From an uncultured Bacteroides sp. (GTDB taxonomy: Bacteria; Bacteroidota; Bacteroidia; Bacteroidales; Bacteroidaceae), in NCBI GenBank assembly GCA_900553185.1, contig USCT01000004.1, positions 1 through 64,000 on the forward strand: a stretch of 64,000 bases of DNA. Direction: 5' to 3'. Below the pieces are notes generated by a model. The model worked only from the letters and a program-made list of their open reading frames with translations, was not told the DNA's origin and made no database searches. The translations under genes were made by a program, and so were the position numbers. Positions 8,873 through 17,609 of this stretch are shown piece by piece. Each line of letters begins with the position of its first letter. Position 1 is the first letter of the stretch.

Positions 8873-9760
8873 TTATCCTTTTTTCATTCGTCTATAAACG
8901 GTAGGCGACATACCCATTACTTTCCGAAACAATCTTAAGAAATAATAGCAGTCATCTATGCCGATTTTATAACATATCTGGTTAATCTTCATATCCGTAA
9001 AATCAAGCATCCGGCACGCCCGCTGAATTTTCAACTGATTAAAATAGGCCAAAGGCGAATACCCCGTACGGCGGGTAAACAATACAGAAAAATGAGAGAC
9101 AGAATATCCGATATGACAGGCTATCTCCTCCAGAGACAATTTCTTCTCAATATTCTCTTTCATAAAATAGATGGCAACAGTAATTATATCCATCTTCTCC
9201 TCATTGCCAGATGTCACGGCCCGATAGGATTGCAAATAACGCAAGGTTCCTAAATAATGATGGAAAATGGAACAGGCATACAACAGGTTTTCACGACTGT
9301 AACCCATTTCCAATGTAGAAAAGATCTCTTCAAACAAATCGTTCCGGCCGGTAATCCGAGAATCTGTCCCCGGCTTGATTTCAACGGGAACAGCCGCCTG
9401 ACAAGAAAGCTCAACAGCCAGCTTTCCTTTAAAATGAACCCAATAAATGGTCCACGGATGATCCGTATCTGCCCCATACGCATGAGGTTCACCCGCCGGT
9501 AAGATAAAATACTGATTGGAAGTTATTTTATACTCCCTGTCTTTCAACCGGTACCAACCTTCTCCCTCCACACAATAAATCAATACATACTGGTCAATAG
9601 GTTCGGCACGCTCCCTGAAATGATGCCACGCCTTAGGATAGTAACCAATATCCGTAATGTAAAGAACAGACGCCACAACATCATTTTCAAGCTCTTTTAC
9701 TACCGATACAGGAAGTACCAGTGCCCTTTCGCCATCGAATCCATCTTTTCGTCTTATCAT
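8873..9760 (-). CDS. AraC-family transcriptional regulator
   Basis: A 295-residue regulator with an N-terminal cupin-type sensing domain (about 60-170, containing VEGEGWYRL, LPAGEPHAYG and IYWVHFKG) and a C-terminal double helix-turn-helix (about 195-292: LSLEEIACHIGYSVSHFSVLF and the family signature ending MGMSPTVYRR). It is divergent from a GH2 glycosidase 205 bp away, so it very probably controls that gene in response to a sugar. The effector cannot be read from sequence. Confidence 0.93.
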   Translation of the reverse strand: MIRRKDGFDGERALVLPVSVVKELENDVVASVLYITDIGYYPKAWHHFRERAEPIDQYVLIYCVEGEGWYRLKDREYKITSNQYFILPAGEPHAYGADTDHPWTIYWVHFKGKLAVELSCQAAVPVEIKPGTDSRITGRNDLFEEIFSTLEMGYSRENLLYACSIFHHYLGTLRYLQSYRAVTSGNEEKMDIITVAIYFMKENIEKKLSLEEIACHIGYSVSHFSVLFTRRTGYSPLAYFNQLKIQRACRMLDFTDMKINQICYKIGIDDCYYFLRLFRKVMGMSPTVYRRMKKG

Positions 9761-9965
9761 ATCCCGGTCTTAACTGCAATATAATTACAAACATACAATA
9801 TTTATCAAAAAATAATCCATCACATCCAATAAATTATCTATTCTTTTTCTATTAATAAAAAAGTTATTTTGCAAAGGATTAACCATATTCAGAAAAGAAC
9901 AGACCAGGCGGAAATAGCCTTGTACGAAACAATACAGAAGATTTTATCATTGATACCTGAAATAT

Positions 9966-12707
9966 ATGAAAAAATACATCTGCCTTCTTATCGGATTATG
10001 CTTCTCTCTTTGGGTACCAGCCCAACAAGAAAACCTGATGGACTTATCCGGATTGTGGCATTTTCAGACAGACCCGATGGGATTCGGGAAAACGCCCGGA
10101 TCAGAACTTTATACACGGAAACTGACCGAATGCATCTTCCTTCCGGGATCCATGGACGAAAACGGAAAAGGTCTTCCCAACAGTGTCTCACATATCGACC
10201 GCCTGAGCCGCAAATTCGAATATTGCGGGCAGGCCTGGTATCAGCGCGACATTGAAATACCGGCTTCATGGAAGGATAAAGAAATCATTCTTTCACTGGA
10301 ACGCTGCCATTGGGAAACCTGTGTATATGTAGATGGAGCCCCAGCCGGTACAGACGAACGTCTCTCAACTCCCAACCGGTTCGTACTGACCCGACAGCTG
10401 ACTCCCGGCACCCATACACTTACACTGTGTGTAGACAACCGACTGAAATATCCGATGGACCAGTGGGCACACGGAACGACAGAACATACGCAGACAAACT
10501 GGAACGGTATCACAGGACAGATTACCCTGCAAGCCAAACCGAAACATTATCTTGATCAAATCAAAATTACTCCCGATATACAACGACATACAATCAACAT
10601 AGCCTGTACCTTTCACCCGTCTGAAGAAAGACATACCGGCAAACTGCTGTTTACGGTCAAAGATTCTCAAGGAAAAACAATCACACAGACATCTTCCGCC
10701 GTTACCTTCGATGAAACGACCAAAGTAATCGAGCAGGAACTGGCACTGGGCAAGAACATTCAGCTATGGAATGAATTTTCACCGATACTGTATTCGCTGG
10801 AAACCACATTAAGCACAGCATCAGGCATCGACAGCCGGAAAATCCAGTTCGGCATGCGGGAAGTGACCCAGGGAAAACATCACATCCGTCTGAACGGCAA
10901 AGACATTCACCTGAGAGGAGTACTGGACTGCGCCGTCTTTCCCCTGACCGGTTACCCGTCAACCAACATTGAAGACTGGAGAAATATTTTCAGAACAATA
11001 CAAGAATACGGATTCAACCATGTCCGCTTTCACTCCTGGTGTCCTCCGGAAGCCGCATTTGCAGCAGCCGACGAGGCCGGTCTCTACCTGCAGGTAGAAC
11101 TACCAATGTGGATAAAAGACGCAGGAAAATATCCTGCCCGCCGGAAATTCTTCGAAGAAGAAATGTATGCCATACTGGATGAATACGGTAATCATCCTTC
11201 ATTCCTGCTGTTCTGTAACGGGAATGAAAATGAAGGGGATTTTTCGGTTCTCGAAGATTTGATCCAAAAAGGACAGGCTTACGATAACCGTCACCTTTAC
11301 TCGGCTTCAACGGCACGCACCCATGTCACCTCCGACCAGTTTTACACCTCACACATCACGGACAAAGGATGGATTACTGTATACGAAGGGACTCCAAGCA
11401 CCGACTGGGACAGAAACGAAGCTTCAGACATTGATGTTCCTGTCATTGCACACGAAACCGGACAACGCTGTATGTATCCTGACTTTCAGGAAATATCCAA
11501 ATATACCGGCGTACTGGAAGCGCGTAATTTCAAAGTTTTCCAGGAACGGCTGACCCAGAATGGCATGCTACATCAGGCAGATGAATTTTTCCGGGCGAGT
11601 GGTGCCCATACGGTTCTTCAATACAAGGAAGTAAACGAGGCCATGCTACGTTCCTCCAAATCCGGAGGATTCCAGTTACTCGGGCTGGCCGACTTCCCGG
11701 GACAGGGAAGCGCATTCGTTGGCATTCTGGACTCATTTTGGGAAAGCAAGCACCTGATCTCGCCCGAAAAATTCCGTGAATCCTGCGCCCCGGTTGTCCT
11801 ACTGGCACGCTTTCCGAAGCGCATCTACTCCAATCAGGAAACCTTCAACCCACAATTGGGAATTTACCAATACGGTGAAAAAGACATTCCGTCAGGAAAA
11901 ATAAAATGGCAACTGACAGACGAATCCGGACAGATTGTGAACCAAGGAAAATTATCCCATCCTTCCATCAAGACCAGCAATGTAGATTCGTTGGGAAAAA
12001 TAGAAATATCACTGGCGGGTATCAGCAAGGCAGGAAAATATACCTTCAAAGCAGAAATCAACCGGTCCATCCGGAACGAATGGGATATCTGGGTATATCC
12101 CGCAACCACAACAGATCCACTTCAGGAACTGCAACTGACCCGAAACTGGACGGAAGCCAGAAAATTGCTGTTGCAGGGAAAATCTGTGTGCTTTATTCCC
12201 GACTCCATCTTGGGAAGAAAAACCAAGTTCGCAAGCCATTTCTGGAATCCCATTATGTTCGACTGGGACCCGATGATTGTAGGCACCAGCATTCACTGGC
12301 AACATCCGGTCTTCCATGATTTCCCGACCTCTTATTATGCCGACTGGCAATGGTATGACATTCTGAATAACGCCGGAGCCGTCGACTTGACAGAGATACC
12401 GGAATTACCCCCCGTCATTCAAAGCATTGACACGTACGAAATAAACCGCAAACTTGGCATTGCATTCGAAGTCCGAACAGGAACAGGAAAATTATTCTTT
12501 CTGAACCTGGACATAACCAGACAAATGGAAGAACGTCCGGCTACACGACAGTTACTGCTATCTCTCAGCCATTATCTCCGATCAGAAGATTTCCAACCGA
12601 TACTCTCCGTGCCAATCTATCAGCTGGATGCGCTGTTTGCTTCTGCTCCCCTCGACGAACAGCACACGGACAAAAGTGCAGCCACTCAACAATTACTAAA
12701 CAAATAG
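9966..12707 (+). CDS. secreted glycoside hydrolase family 2 enzyme
   Basis: A 913-residue GH2-clan beta-glycosidase. A signal peptide ends near residue 19 (SLWVPAQQ), then a jelly-roll sugar-binding domain, an immunoglobulin-like domain and a TIM barrel. The catalytic acid/base is the Glu of CNGNENEG (near 420), and the likely nucleophile is the Glu of VIAHETGQR (near 500). The C-terminal part carries further beta-domains. Substrate (galactoside, glucuronide, mannoside or other) is not predictable by eye. A near-consensus -7 box (TTATTTTGC, 9864-9872) lies upstream. The gene is divergent from the AraC regulator. Confidence 0.9.
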   Translation: MKKYICLLIGLCFSLWVPAQQENLMDLSGLWHFQTDPMGFGKTPGSELYTRKLTECIFLPGSMDENGKGLPNSVSHIDRLSRKFEYCGQAWYQRDIEIPASWKDKEIILSLERCHWETCVYVDGAPAGTDERLSTPNRFVLTRQLTPGTHTLTLCVDNRLKYPMDQWAHGTTEHTQTNWNGITGQITLQAKPKHYLDQIKITPDIQRHTINIACTFHPSEERHTGKLLFTVKDSQGKTITQTSSAVTFDETTKVIEQELALGKNIQLWNEFSPILYSLETTLSTASGIDSRKIQFGMREVTQGKHHIRLNGKDIHLRGVLDCAVFPLTGYPSTNIEDWRNIFRTIQEYGFNHVRFHSWCPPEAAFAAADEAGLYLQVELPMWIKDAGKYPARRKFFEEEMYAILDEYGNHPSFLLFCNGNENEGDFSVLEDLIQKGQAYDNRHLYSASTARTHVTSDQFYTSHITDKGWITVYEGTPSTDWDRNEASDIDVPVIAHETGQRCMYPDFQEISKYTGVLEARNFKVFQERLTQNGMLHQADEFFRASGAHTVLQYKEVNEAMLRSSKSGGFQLLGLADFPGQGSAFVGILDSFWESKHLISPEKFRESCAPVVLLARFPKRIYSNQETFNPQLGIYQYGEKDIPSGKIKWQLTDESGQIVNQGKLSHPSIKTSNVDSLGKIEISLAGISKAGKYTFKAEINRSIRNEWDIWVYPATTTDPLQELQLTRNWTEARKLLLQGKSVCFIPDSILGRKTKFASHFWNPIMFDWDPMIVGTSIHWQHPVFHDFPTSYYADWQWYDILNNAGAVDLTEIPELPPVIQSIDTYEINRKLGIAFEVRTGTGKLFFLNLDITRQMEERPATRQLLLSLSHYLRSEDFQPILSVPIYQLDALFASAPLDEQHTDKSAATQQLLNK

Positions 12708-12709
12708 GC

Positions 12710-12751
12710 AAAAAAACGTCCTCACGTTTCCATTCGAACATGAGGACGTTT
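12710..12751 (-). terminator. terminator at the end of the 32-kb cluster
   Basis: Minus-strand hairpin with arms 12737-12751 and 12714-12728 and an 8-nt loop, then T7 (12710-12716 read as A on the plus strand). It follows the VOC gene stop by about 85 nt. Confidence 0.8.
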
Positions 12752-12788
12752 CACTCAAAACAAACGTTCGTTTTCAACAAAACATCCA
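12710..12788. repeat. 79-bp flanking direct repeat, left copy (contains terminator)
   Basis: Matches 45254-45332 with 3 mismatches in 79 positions (at 12740, 12773 and 12781). It contains a 15-bp hairpin (12714-12728 with 12737-12751, one mismatch). On the minus strand the hairpin is followed by seven T residues, so it is the intrinsic terminator of the cluster's last gene; it also lies just after the convergent GH2 gene. Confidence 0.9.
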
Positions 12789-12836
12789 ACATGCCACTTT
12801 ACAGAAGTCACAGATTTAAATGAACTTATTCAGTTA

Positions 12837-13244
12837 TCAATCAATATTTTCCAACAATTCAATATAGCCTATAGCCGGATGATGGAAATAACAGATACGA
12901 ATATCCTGTAATACTTTGACAGACACCGGATCAAACAAGCGTTTGTATCCTTGCTTTTCCAATTTCTGGCAGACATCATCGAAAGCTTCAGTCTCATAAC
13001 CTAAATGATAAGGCATTACGCCACCTGACCGAAGCAAATCCGCTTCCAATGAGTCTTCCTGTAACTGATGCACAAGCTCTATCACAGGGCCGTCACCCTT
13101 TGTCAGATAGCAAAGTTCCACCTGCAACCCTTCATCATAAAGAATATCACCCGTCTGATACCCCAGTAAAGCAAATTGCTCCGCCGAAACACGGATATCG
13201 GCAACGGTATAACCAACATGGTGTAACCGGATTCCTTTCATCAT
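12837..13244 (-). CDS. VOC (glyoxalase/epimerase-type) protein
   Basis: A 135-residue single-chain vicinal oxygen chelate protein with two beta-alpha-beta-beta-beta halves. Candidate metal ligands sit where the family has them: His in RLHHVGYTV, Glu in PVIELVHQ, His in MPYHLGYE, and Glu in IGYIELLE. Relatives include glyoxalase I and methylmalonyl-CoA epimerase; the specific reaction is unknown. The start is 2 nt after the nitroreductase stop, and this is the last gene of the NRPS unit, so it may tailor the product or detoxify a carbonyl. Confidence 0.85.
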   Translation of the reverse strand: MMKGIRLHHVGYTVADIRVSAEQFALLGYQTGDILYDEGLQVELCYLTKGDGPVIELVHQLQEDSLEADLLRSGGVMPYHLGYETEAFDDVCQKLEKQGYKRLFDPVSVKVLQDIRICYFHHPAIGYIELLENID

Positions 13245-13246
13245 AC

Positions 13247-13792
13247 TTAAAATTTATTATAATGTATCTTCTTTTCGTCCCACTTTTCCTTGGGGGAAGG
13301 AATATTCACCGGATGCCCCACCAATATCAAATTCAACGGCACAATCCGTTCAGGTACAGACAACACCTCTTTCAACTTGACTATACGGCTTTCCAAAGGA
13401 TAAACTCCTGTCCATACGGCGCCCAGCCCCATAGCATGGGCGGCCACGAGTATATTCTCGGAAGCTGCCGAACAATCCTGCACCCAATAAAGCGTATTAT
13501 CCTCCCGGTCTACCTGGTTGACATGGTCATAAAGAGATACATCTCCACACACCACAATGCCGATACAGCCCTTATTGACCATCTTGGCGTACGGCAAACA
13601 GTCTTTCAGGCACTGCTTTATAGCCTCATCCTTTACCACAATAAAATGCCACGGTTGCAGATTCATCGAACTTGGCGCAGCCATAGCTGCCTGCAACAGA
13701 ACATGCAGATCTGAATCACTTACCGGTTCATCAGTAAATCTCCTGACGGTAACCCGTGTCAGGAGATTAGCTATTGTTTCGTTTTGTATCAT
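13247..13792 (-). CDS. nitroreductase-family flavoprotein
   Basis: An FMN-dependent oxidoreductase of the NfsA/NfsB-like superfamily. FMN-binding signatures are TVRRFTDEPV and AAPSSMNLQPWHFIVV near the N-terminus, AASENILVAAHAMGLGAVW in the middle, and LILVGHP near the end. I place the start at the internal Met of MIQNETIANLL (13792). The longer frame to 13831 adds a hydrophobic stretch (IYWLFEKFWIL) not expected in this soluble family. Directly downstream of the NRPS gene, so an oxidative or reductive tailoring role is plausible but unproven. Confidence 0.85.
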   Translation of the reverse strand: MIQNETIANLLTRVTVRRFTDEPVSDSDLHVLLQAAMAAPSSMNLQPWHFIVVKDEAIKQCLKDCLPYAKMVNKGCIGIVVCGDVSLYDHVNQVDREDNTLYWVQDCSAASENILVAAHAMGLGAVWTGVYPLESRIVKLKEVLSVPERIVPLNLILVGHPVNIPSPKEKWDEKKIHYNKF

Positions 13793-13835
13793 AATCAGTA
13801 TCCAAAATTTCTCAAACAACCAATAAATCAAAGTC

Positions 13836-16800
13836 TTATTTGTCTATCCTGACTTTTTTCAAAGCATCCCAATGCATTGCATCCACCCATTCTATGATAC
13901 ACTGAGGATAAACCCTCCTCCATTCCGCTGCATTTTCTTCAAATTGACGCCGGGCGGCTTCAAGCATATCATTATCCTCCAAATGCAAACGCTCCGTAGT
14001 AAATTGCGATGCGAGGATAAGGTGAATCTCACCTTCATAAGAAGGCAGTTCTTGTGTGGCAAGCATCTCATCCGTTTCCTTTTTACGGCGAGCATTAATA
14101 ATCTCAGTTGTACCCGGATAATCAATAGCTACAGGTAATGACTTATCCCTCCGTATAAAACTGTCAATCAAAAGCAATTCAGGTTGTACTTCTTGTTTAC
14201 TAAAAAGAGAAGCTAAAAACAAAGCCATTTCGCCACCTATGCAGAATCCGCATAACAATTGGGGAGTATGTCCATCCAATGTCTTAGACAAAATAACATA
14301 ATAAGCCTCAATAACTTGTTTCCAAGTCGTTGCAGAAGTACGATACATGTATTCATGGTAGGTTTCAAGCACCAGTACAGAATAATTTGCAGCCAATTGT
14401 TCTGCCAGCGGCAAATAATCAGGTGCAAAATAAGTATCCCCACACACAATAACAGCTATCGGTTTATCCTTATCTTCTTTTTTATACCAATAACAAATCG
14501 TAGAATCACAATGACGGGCAATCTCACGAATAGTACGATAACGATAAAATGCCGAGGCAGACAAGTCAAGTCCTAACGTCGCAGCTTCAGATACAATCAT
14601 CATCACCTGTATGGAAGTAACCCCAAGGTCAAAAAGGTTAACATCTGTACTGACCTGTTCAACGGCACAAACCGAAGCTGCAGCAAAAGCAAGAATACGC
14701 TCTTCTGAAGTAACCGGAGGAACATAACTACCAGTCGTACTGTCTTGTATCGAAGGAGTCGGCAAATTGCGGAAATCCAGTTTTCCATTTGCAGTCATAG
14801 GGAAAGAGTCAACAAATGCCCAAGCTGAAGGAATCATATAATAAGGCAGATATGCCTCCAAATGTACACGAAGTTCAGAAACAGCAACATCAGCACAAGA
14901 CTGTACGTATGCCACCAGACGACGGTCCCCTTCTAATTCGCGAACCACCACAACAGCACGGGCTACCGACGGATGTTGATTTAAACGCATTTCTATTTCA
15001 CCCAGCTCAACACGAAAACCGTGTATTTTGACTTGGTTATCCTTACGACCTAAGAAAATCAAATGCCCTTCGGAAGTGCGCATTACCAAATCTCCTGTTG
15101 CATACAACATCAAATTACAACCTAAGCGCTTATCTTCTTCCGTTGCATACGGATTTGGAATAAACTTGGCAGCATTCAGCTCCGAACGGTTGATGTAACC
15201 GGATGTCAGTTGAGGACCACCGACATATAATTCACCCTTAACATAATCAGGCTGAATATGTAAGTGATGGTCAAGTACGTATGTAGAAAGGCCTAAAGCA
15301 GGCAAACCAATGTCATTGGCAGGAGTTGTGGACTCCATCAAACAATATGTAGTATAAACAGAACATTCTGATGGTCCATAACCATTAATAAATATGCGGT
15401 CTTTTTGCCAATGACGAATCACCTTTTCCGGAGTCGTATCAGCCCCCGTAACAAGAACACGTAAAGACGGTAAATTTTTATCAGGATATTCTGTTTGTAA
15501 TTCAGCTAAAAGAATAGGCGGTATAAAAGCGATCGAAACAGCTTCCCTTTCCATTAAGTCTATAAATAACGGAAGCGAAAAACGTTCATCTTCTGTAGCA
15601 ATGACCAAAGTTCTTCCACTTAACAAAGCACCAAAAATCTCCCAGACTGACGCATCAAAGCTTAAATTGGCATACTGCAGGACAATCCCTCCCTGATCAT
15701 ATTTAAATCCTATCTGCGACTGCATCAGATGCAAGATCTGACGATGAGTAATAGGAATTCCTTTAGGAATACCGGTAGTTCCCGATGTGGAAATAATATA
15801 AGCATTCGTATCGGGCAGAACAGTCGGTAACCTTTGCGCTGCAAAAGCATCCGACTTATCAGGTGAAATAATCACAATGTCATCAGATAAAAGCGAAGTC
15901 AGTTCCTCCCTGTCAGAAAGAATAAAACGAATGCCATAATCTTTTATGATAAATTGCAGACGATCGACCGGATAATCCATAGACAAGTACACATAGGTCC
16001 CACCTATACGAAGAATACTGAAAATCCAAATAATCGCCTGCATCTTATCAGCTGTATAAATACCAATCGGTTCACCCGGAGTTACAGACAGGAAAACATG
16101 AAGTAAACGAGAAGCTAAATCATCTATTTGGCACCGCAAATCAGCATAAGTGCAGCGCTTATCCCCATAAACTAAAGCCGTATGTTCCGGATACTGTAAA
16201 GCAACAGATTGAAAGACCTCATTAACGGAACAAGAAACCGGTGTCAATTTATATATATTAGCCGATGCATCCAAGCACAATTGAATCTGCTGTTCTCCGG
16301 ATAATAAAGAGATTTCAGACAACGACATGTCAGGCATAGTTGCAAAAGCAGTAAGCACATCTCTAAAAGACTGTACAATAGACTTCACATAAGATCGATG
16401 GAACAATGTCTTGTGATAACAAACCCGTGCATGTCCGTCAGGAGTGGGTTCAACCTCCAAGAACACTTCAAGTGTGGAACGATTGTCCAAACGTTGATAA
16501 AACCTACATTCTACTTGATGAAACGGGATATGTAAAGCGTCACTCCAGCCTACATAATTAATACCTACATTTGTATTACCTATAATAGTTGTATTTCTTT
16601 CTTCTTGTCTTAACGCAAGCACTATTTCAGAAAAAGACAGGAACTGGGCTTTCTTTAATCTTTTACGTTGCTTTGTAACATAACGTATCAATTCAGCACA
16701 AGTCATATCCGTAGTAAAATCACAAGAATATGGAAGATTATTCACAAAGAACCCTATCATATTATGCAAACCAGTCGGACGGAGATTCACCGTAGTATCA

Positions 16801-17609
16801 ATAAAGATTGTCTCTTGTCCAGATAATCGCTGCATTACCAACATCCAAGCCGATAACATTACCATAAAAGGAGTAGTCGTCAACTCTTTAGAAAGATGCA
16901 CAATAATCTCATTTAAATTTTTTCCTATTTCAAATGGTACATAATCATATTCATAATCCTTGCTTATCGATGAAGCCATCTCAAGCAATTGAATATTTTG
17001 TGATTTACCATTCAGCATTTCATGCCAATAATCAAGTGCGACCTTCATCTGTGAAGGTTTTTCATACTGCATCATAGCATTGGCACAAGCCTGCAAAGAA
17101 GATATTTCCAATTCAGGATAAACACCTGCCTCATCTAAAGAGTCATATATTTCAGCCCACAAATTCAACAAATCTACAACAGAAACTCCATCAATACATA
17201 TATGATGGAAAACTACACACAACATCCATGTTCCATCATTCAGCTTATATAGTTTGACACGTATAGGTTGTTGAATAGTCAAGTCAAAAGCTTCTTTTGT
17301 AAAAGCTTTCATGTCTTCGGCACATTGCTCTAAAGAATATTCACCAGTAGCATGACGGAAGTCGTAACGGGAAGTATTTTCTGTTTCCAACCAATATTCT
17401 CCCTGCTCTTCAACCAAAACAGCATGTAAGCTGTCAGTTAAGCGAACAAGATAAGAAAAAGCCTCCTCCAAGATATTCGGATTTAAGCTCTTTGACAAAA
17501 AGAAACTTAACCCCAAATTATAATAATCTACAGGGTATAATTCTGCATACTGCCAAAGCATACGCTGGAATTTATTCAAAGCACATCTCATAATTGCATT
17601 TCTTTTCAA
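13836..17609 (-). CDS. single-module nonribosomal peptide synthetase, C-A-T-TE, with Cys thioesterase
   Basis: A 1257-residue NRPS. The condensation domain (about 8-430) has an intact HHxxxDG (HHICIDG, His135-His136). The adenylation domain (about 470-960) has TSGTTGIPKG, FDASVWEIFG, YGPSECSVY, YATGDL and NGKLDF. The carrier domain has the phosphopantetheine Ser in DLGVTS. The C-terminal thioesterase (about 1040-1257) has GFCIGG, so the nucleophile is Cys1123 (codon 14241-14243), not Ser; a candidate catalytic His is His1246. My hand-read specificity line is D-A-W-F-V-G-G-V-Y-K, suggesting a hydrophobic, perhaps Leu-like, substrate (low confidence). A one-module enzyme beginning with C implies an acyl or aminoacyl donor from elsewhere. 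No phosphopantetheinyl transferase or MbtH protein is encoded in the window. The start overlaps the TonB receptor stop by 4 nt. Confidence 0.95.
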   Translation of the reverse strand: MKRNAIMRCALNKFQRMLWQYAELYPVDYYNLGLSFFLSKSLNPNILEEAFSYLVRLTDSLHAVLVEEQGEYWLETENTSRYDFRHATGEYSLEQCAEDMKAFTKEAFDLTIQQPIRVKLYKLNDGTWMLCVVFHHICIDGVSVVDLLNLWAEIYDSLDEAGVYPELEISSLQACANAMMQYEKPSQMKVALDYWHEMLNGKSQNIQLLEMASSISKDYEYDYVPFEIGKNLNEIIVHLSKELTTTPFMVMLSAWMLVMQRLSGQETIFIDTTVNLRPTGLHNMIGFFVNNLPYSCDFTTDMTCAELIRYVTKQRKRLKKAQFLSFSEIVLALRQEERNTTIIGNTNVGINYVGWSDALHIPFHQVECRFYQRLDNRSTLEVFLEVEPTPDGHARVCYHKTLFHRSYVKSIVQSFRDVLTAFATMPDMSLSEISLLSGEQQIQLCLDASANIYKLTPVSCSVNEVFQSVALQYPEHTALVYGDKRCTYADLRCQIDDLASRLLHVFLSVTPGEPIGIYTADKMQAIIWIFSILRIGGTYVYLSMDYPVDRLQFIIKDYGIRFILSDREELTSLLSDDIVIISPDKSDAFAAQRLPTVLPDTNAYIISTSGTTGIPKGIPITHRQILHLMQSQIGFKYDQGGIVLQYANLSFDASVWEIFGALLSGRTLVIATEDERFSLPLFIDLMEREAVSIAFIPPILLAELQTEYPDKNLPSLRVLVTGADTTPEKVIRHWQKDRIFINGYGPSECSVYTTYCLMESTTPANDIGLPALGLSTYVLDHHLHIQPDYVKGELYVGGPQLTSGYINRSELNAAKFIPNPYATEEDKRLGCNLMLYATGDLVMRTSEGHLIFLGRKDNQVKIHGFRVELGEIEMRLNQHPSVARAVVVVRELEGDRRLVAYVQSCADVAVSELRVHLEAYLPYYMIPSAWAFVDSFPMTANGKLDFRNLPTPSIQDSTTGSYVPPVTSEERILAFAAASVCAVEQVSTDVNLFDLGVTSIQVMMIVSEAATLGLDLSASAFYRYRTIREIARHCDSTICYWYKKEDKDKPIAVIVCGDTYFAPDYLPLAEQLAANYSVLVLETYHEYMYRTSATTWKQVIEAYYVILSKTLDGHTPQLLCGFCIGGEMALFLASLFSKQEVQPELLLIDSFIRRDKSLPVAIDYPGTTEIINARRKKETDEMLATQELPSYEGEIHLILASQFTTERLHLEDNDMLEAARRQFEENAAEWRRVYPQCIIEWVDAMHWDALKKVRIDK

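Noticed and set aside
13741..13765. Inverted repeat CTCCTGAC/GTCAGGAG as a regulatory site
   Set aside because: It lies inside the nitroreductase coding sequence and is easily explained by codon content.
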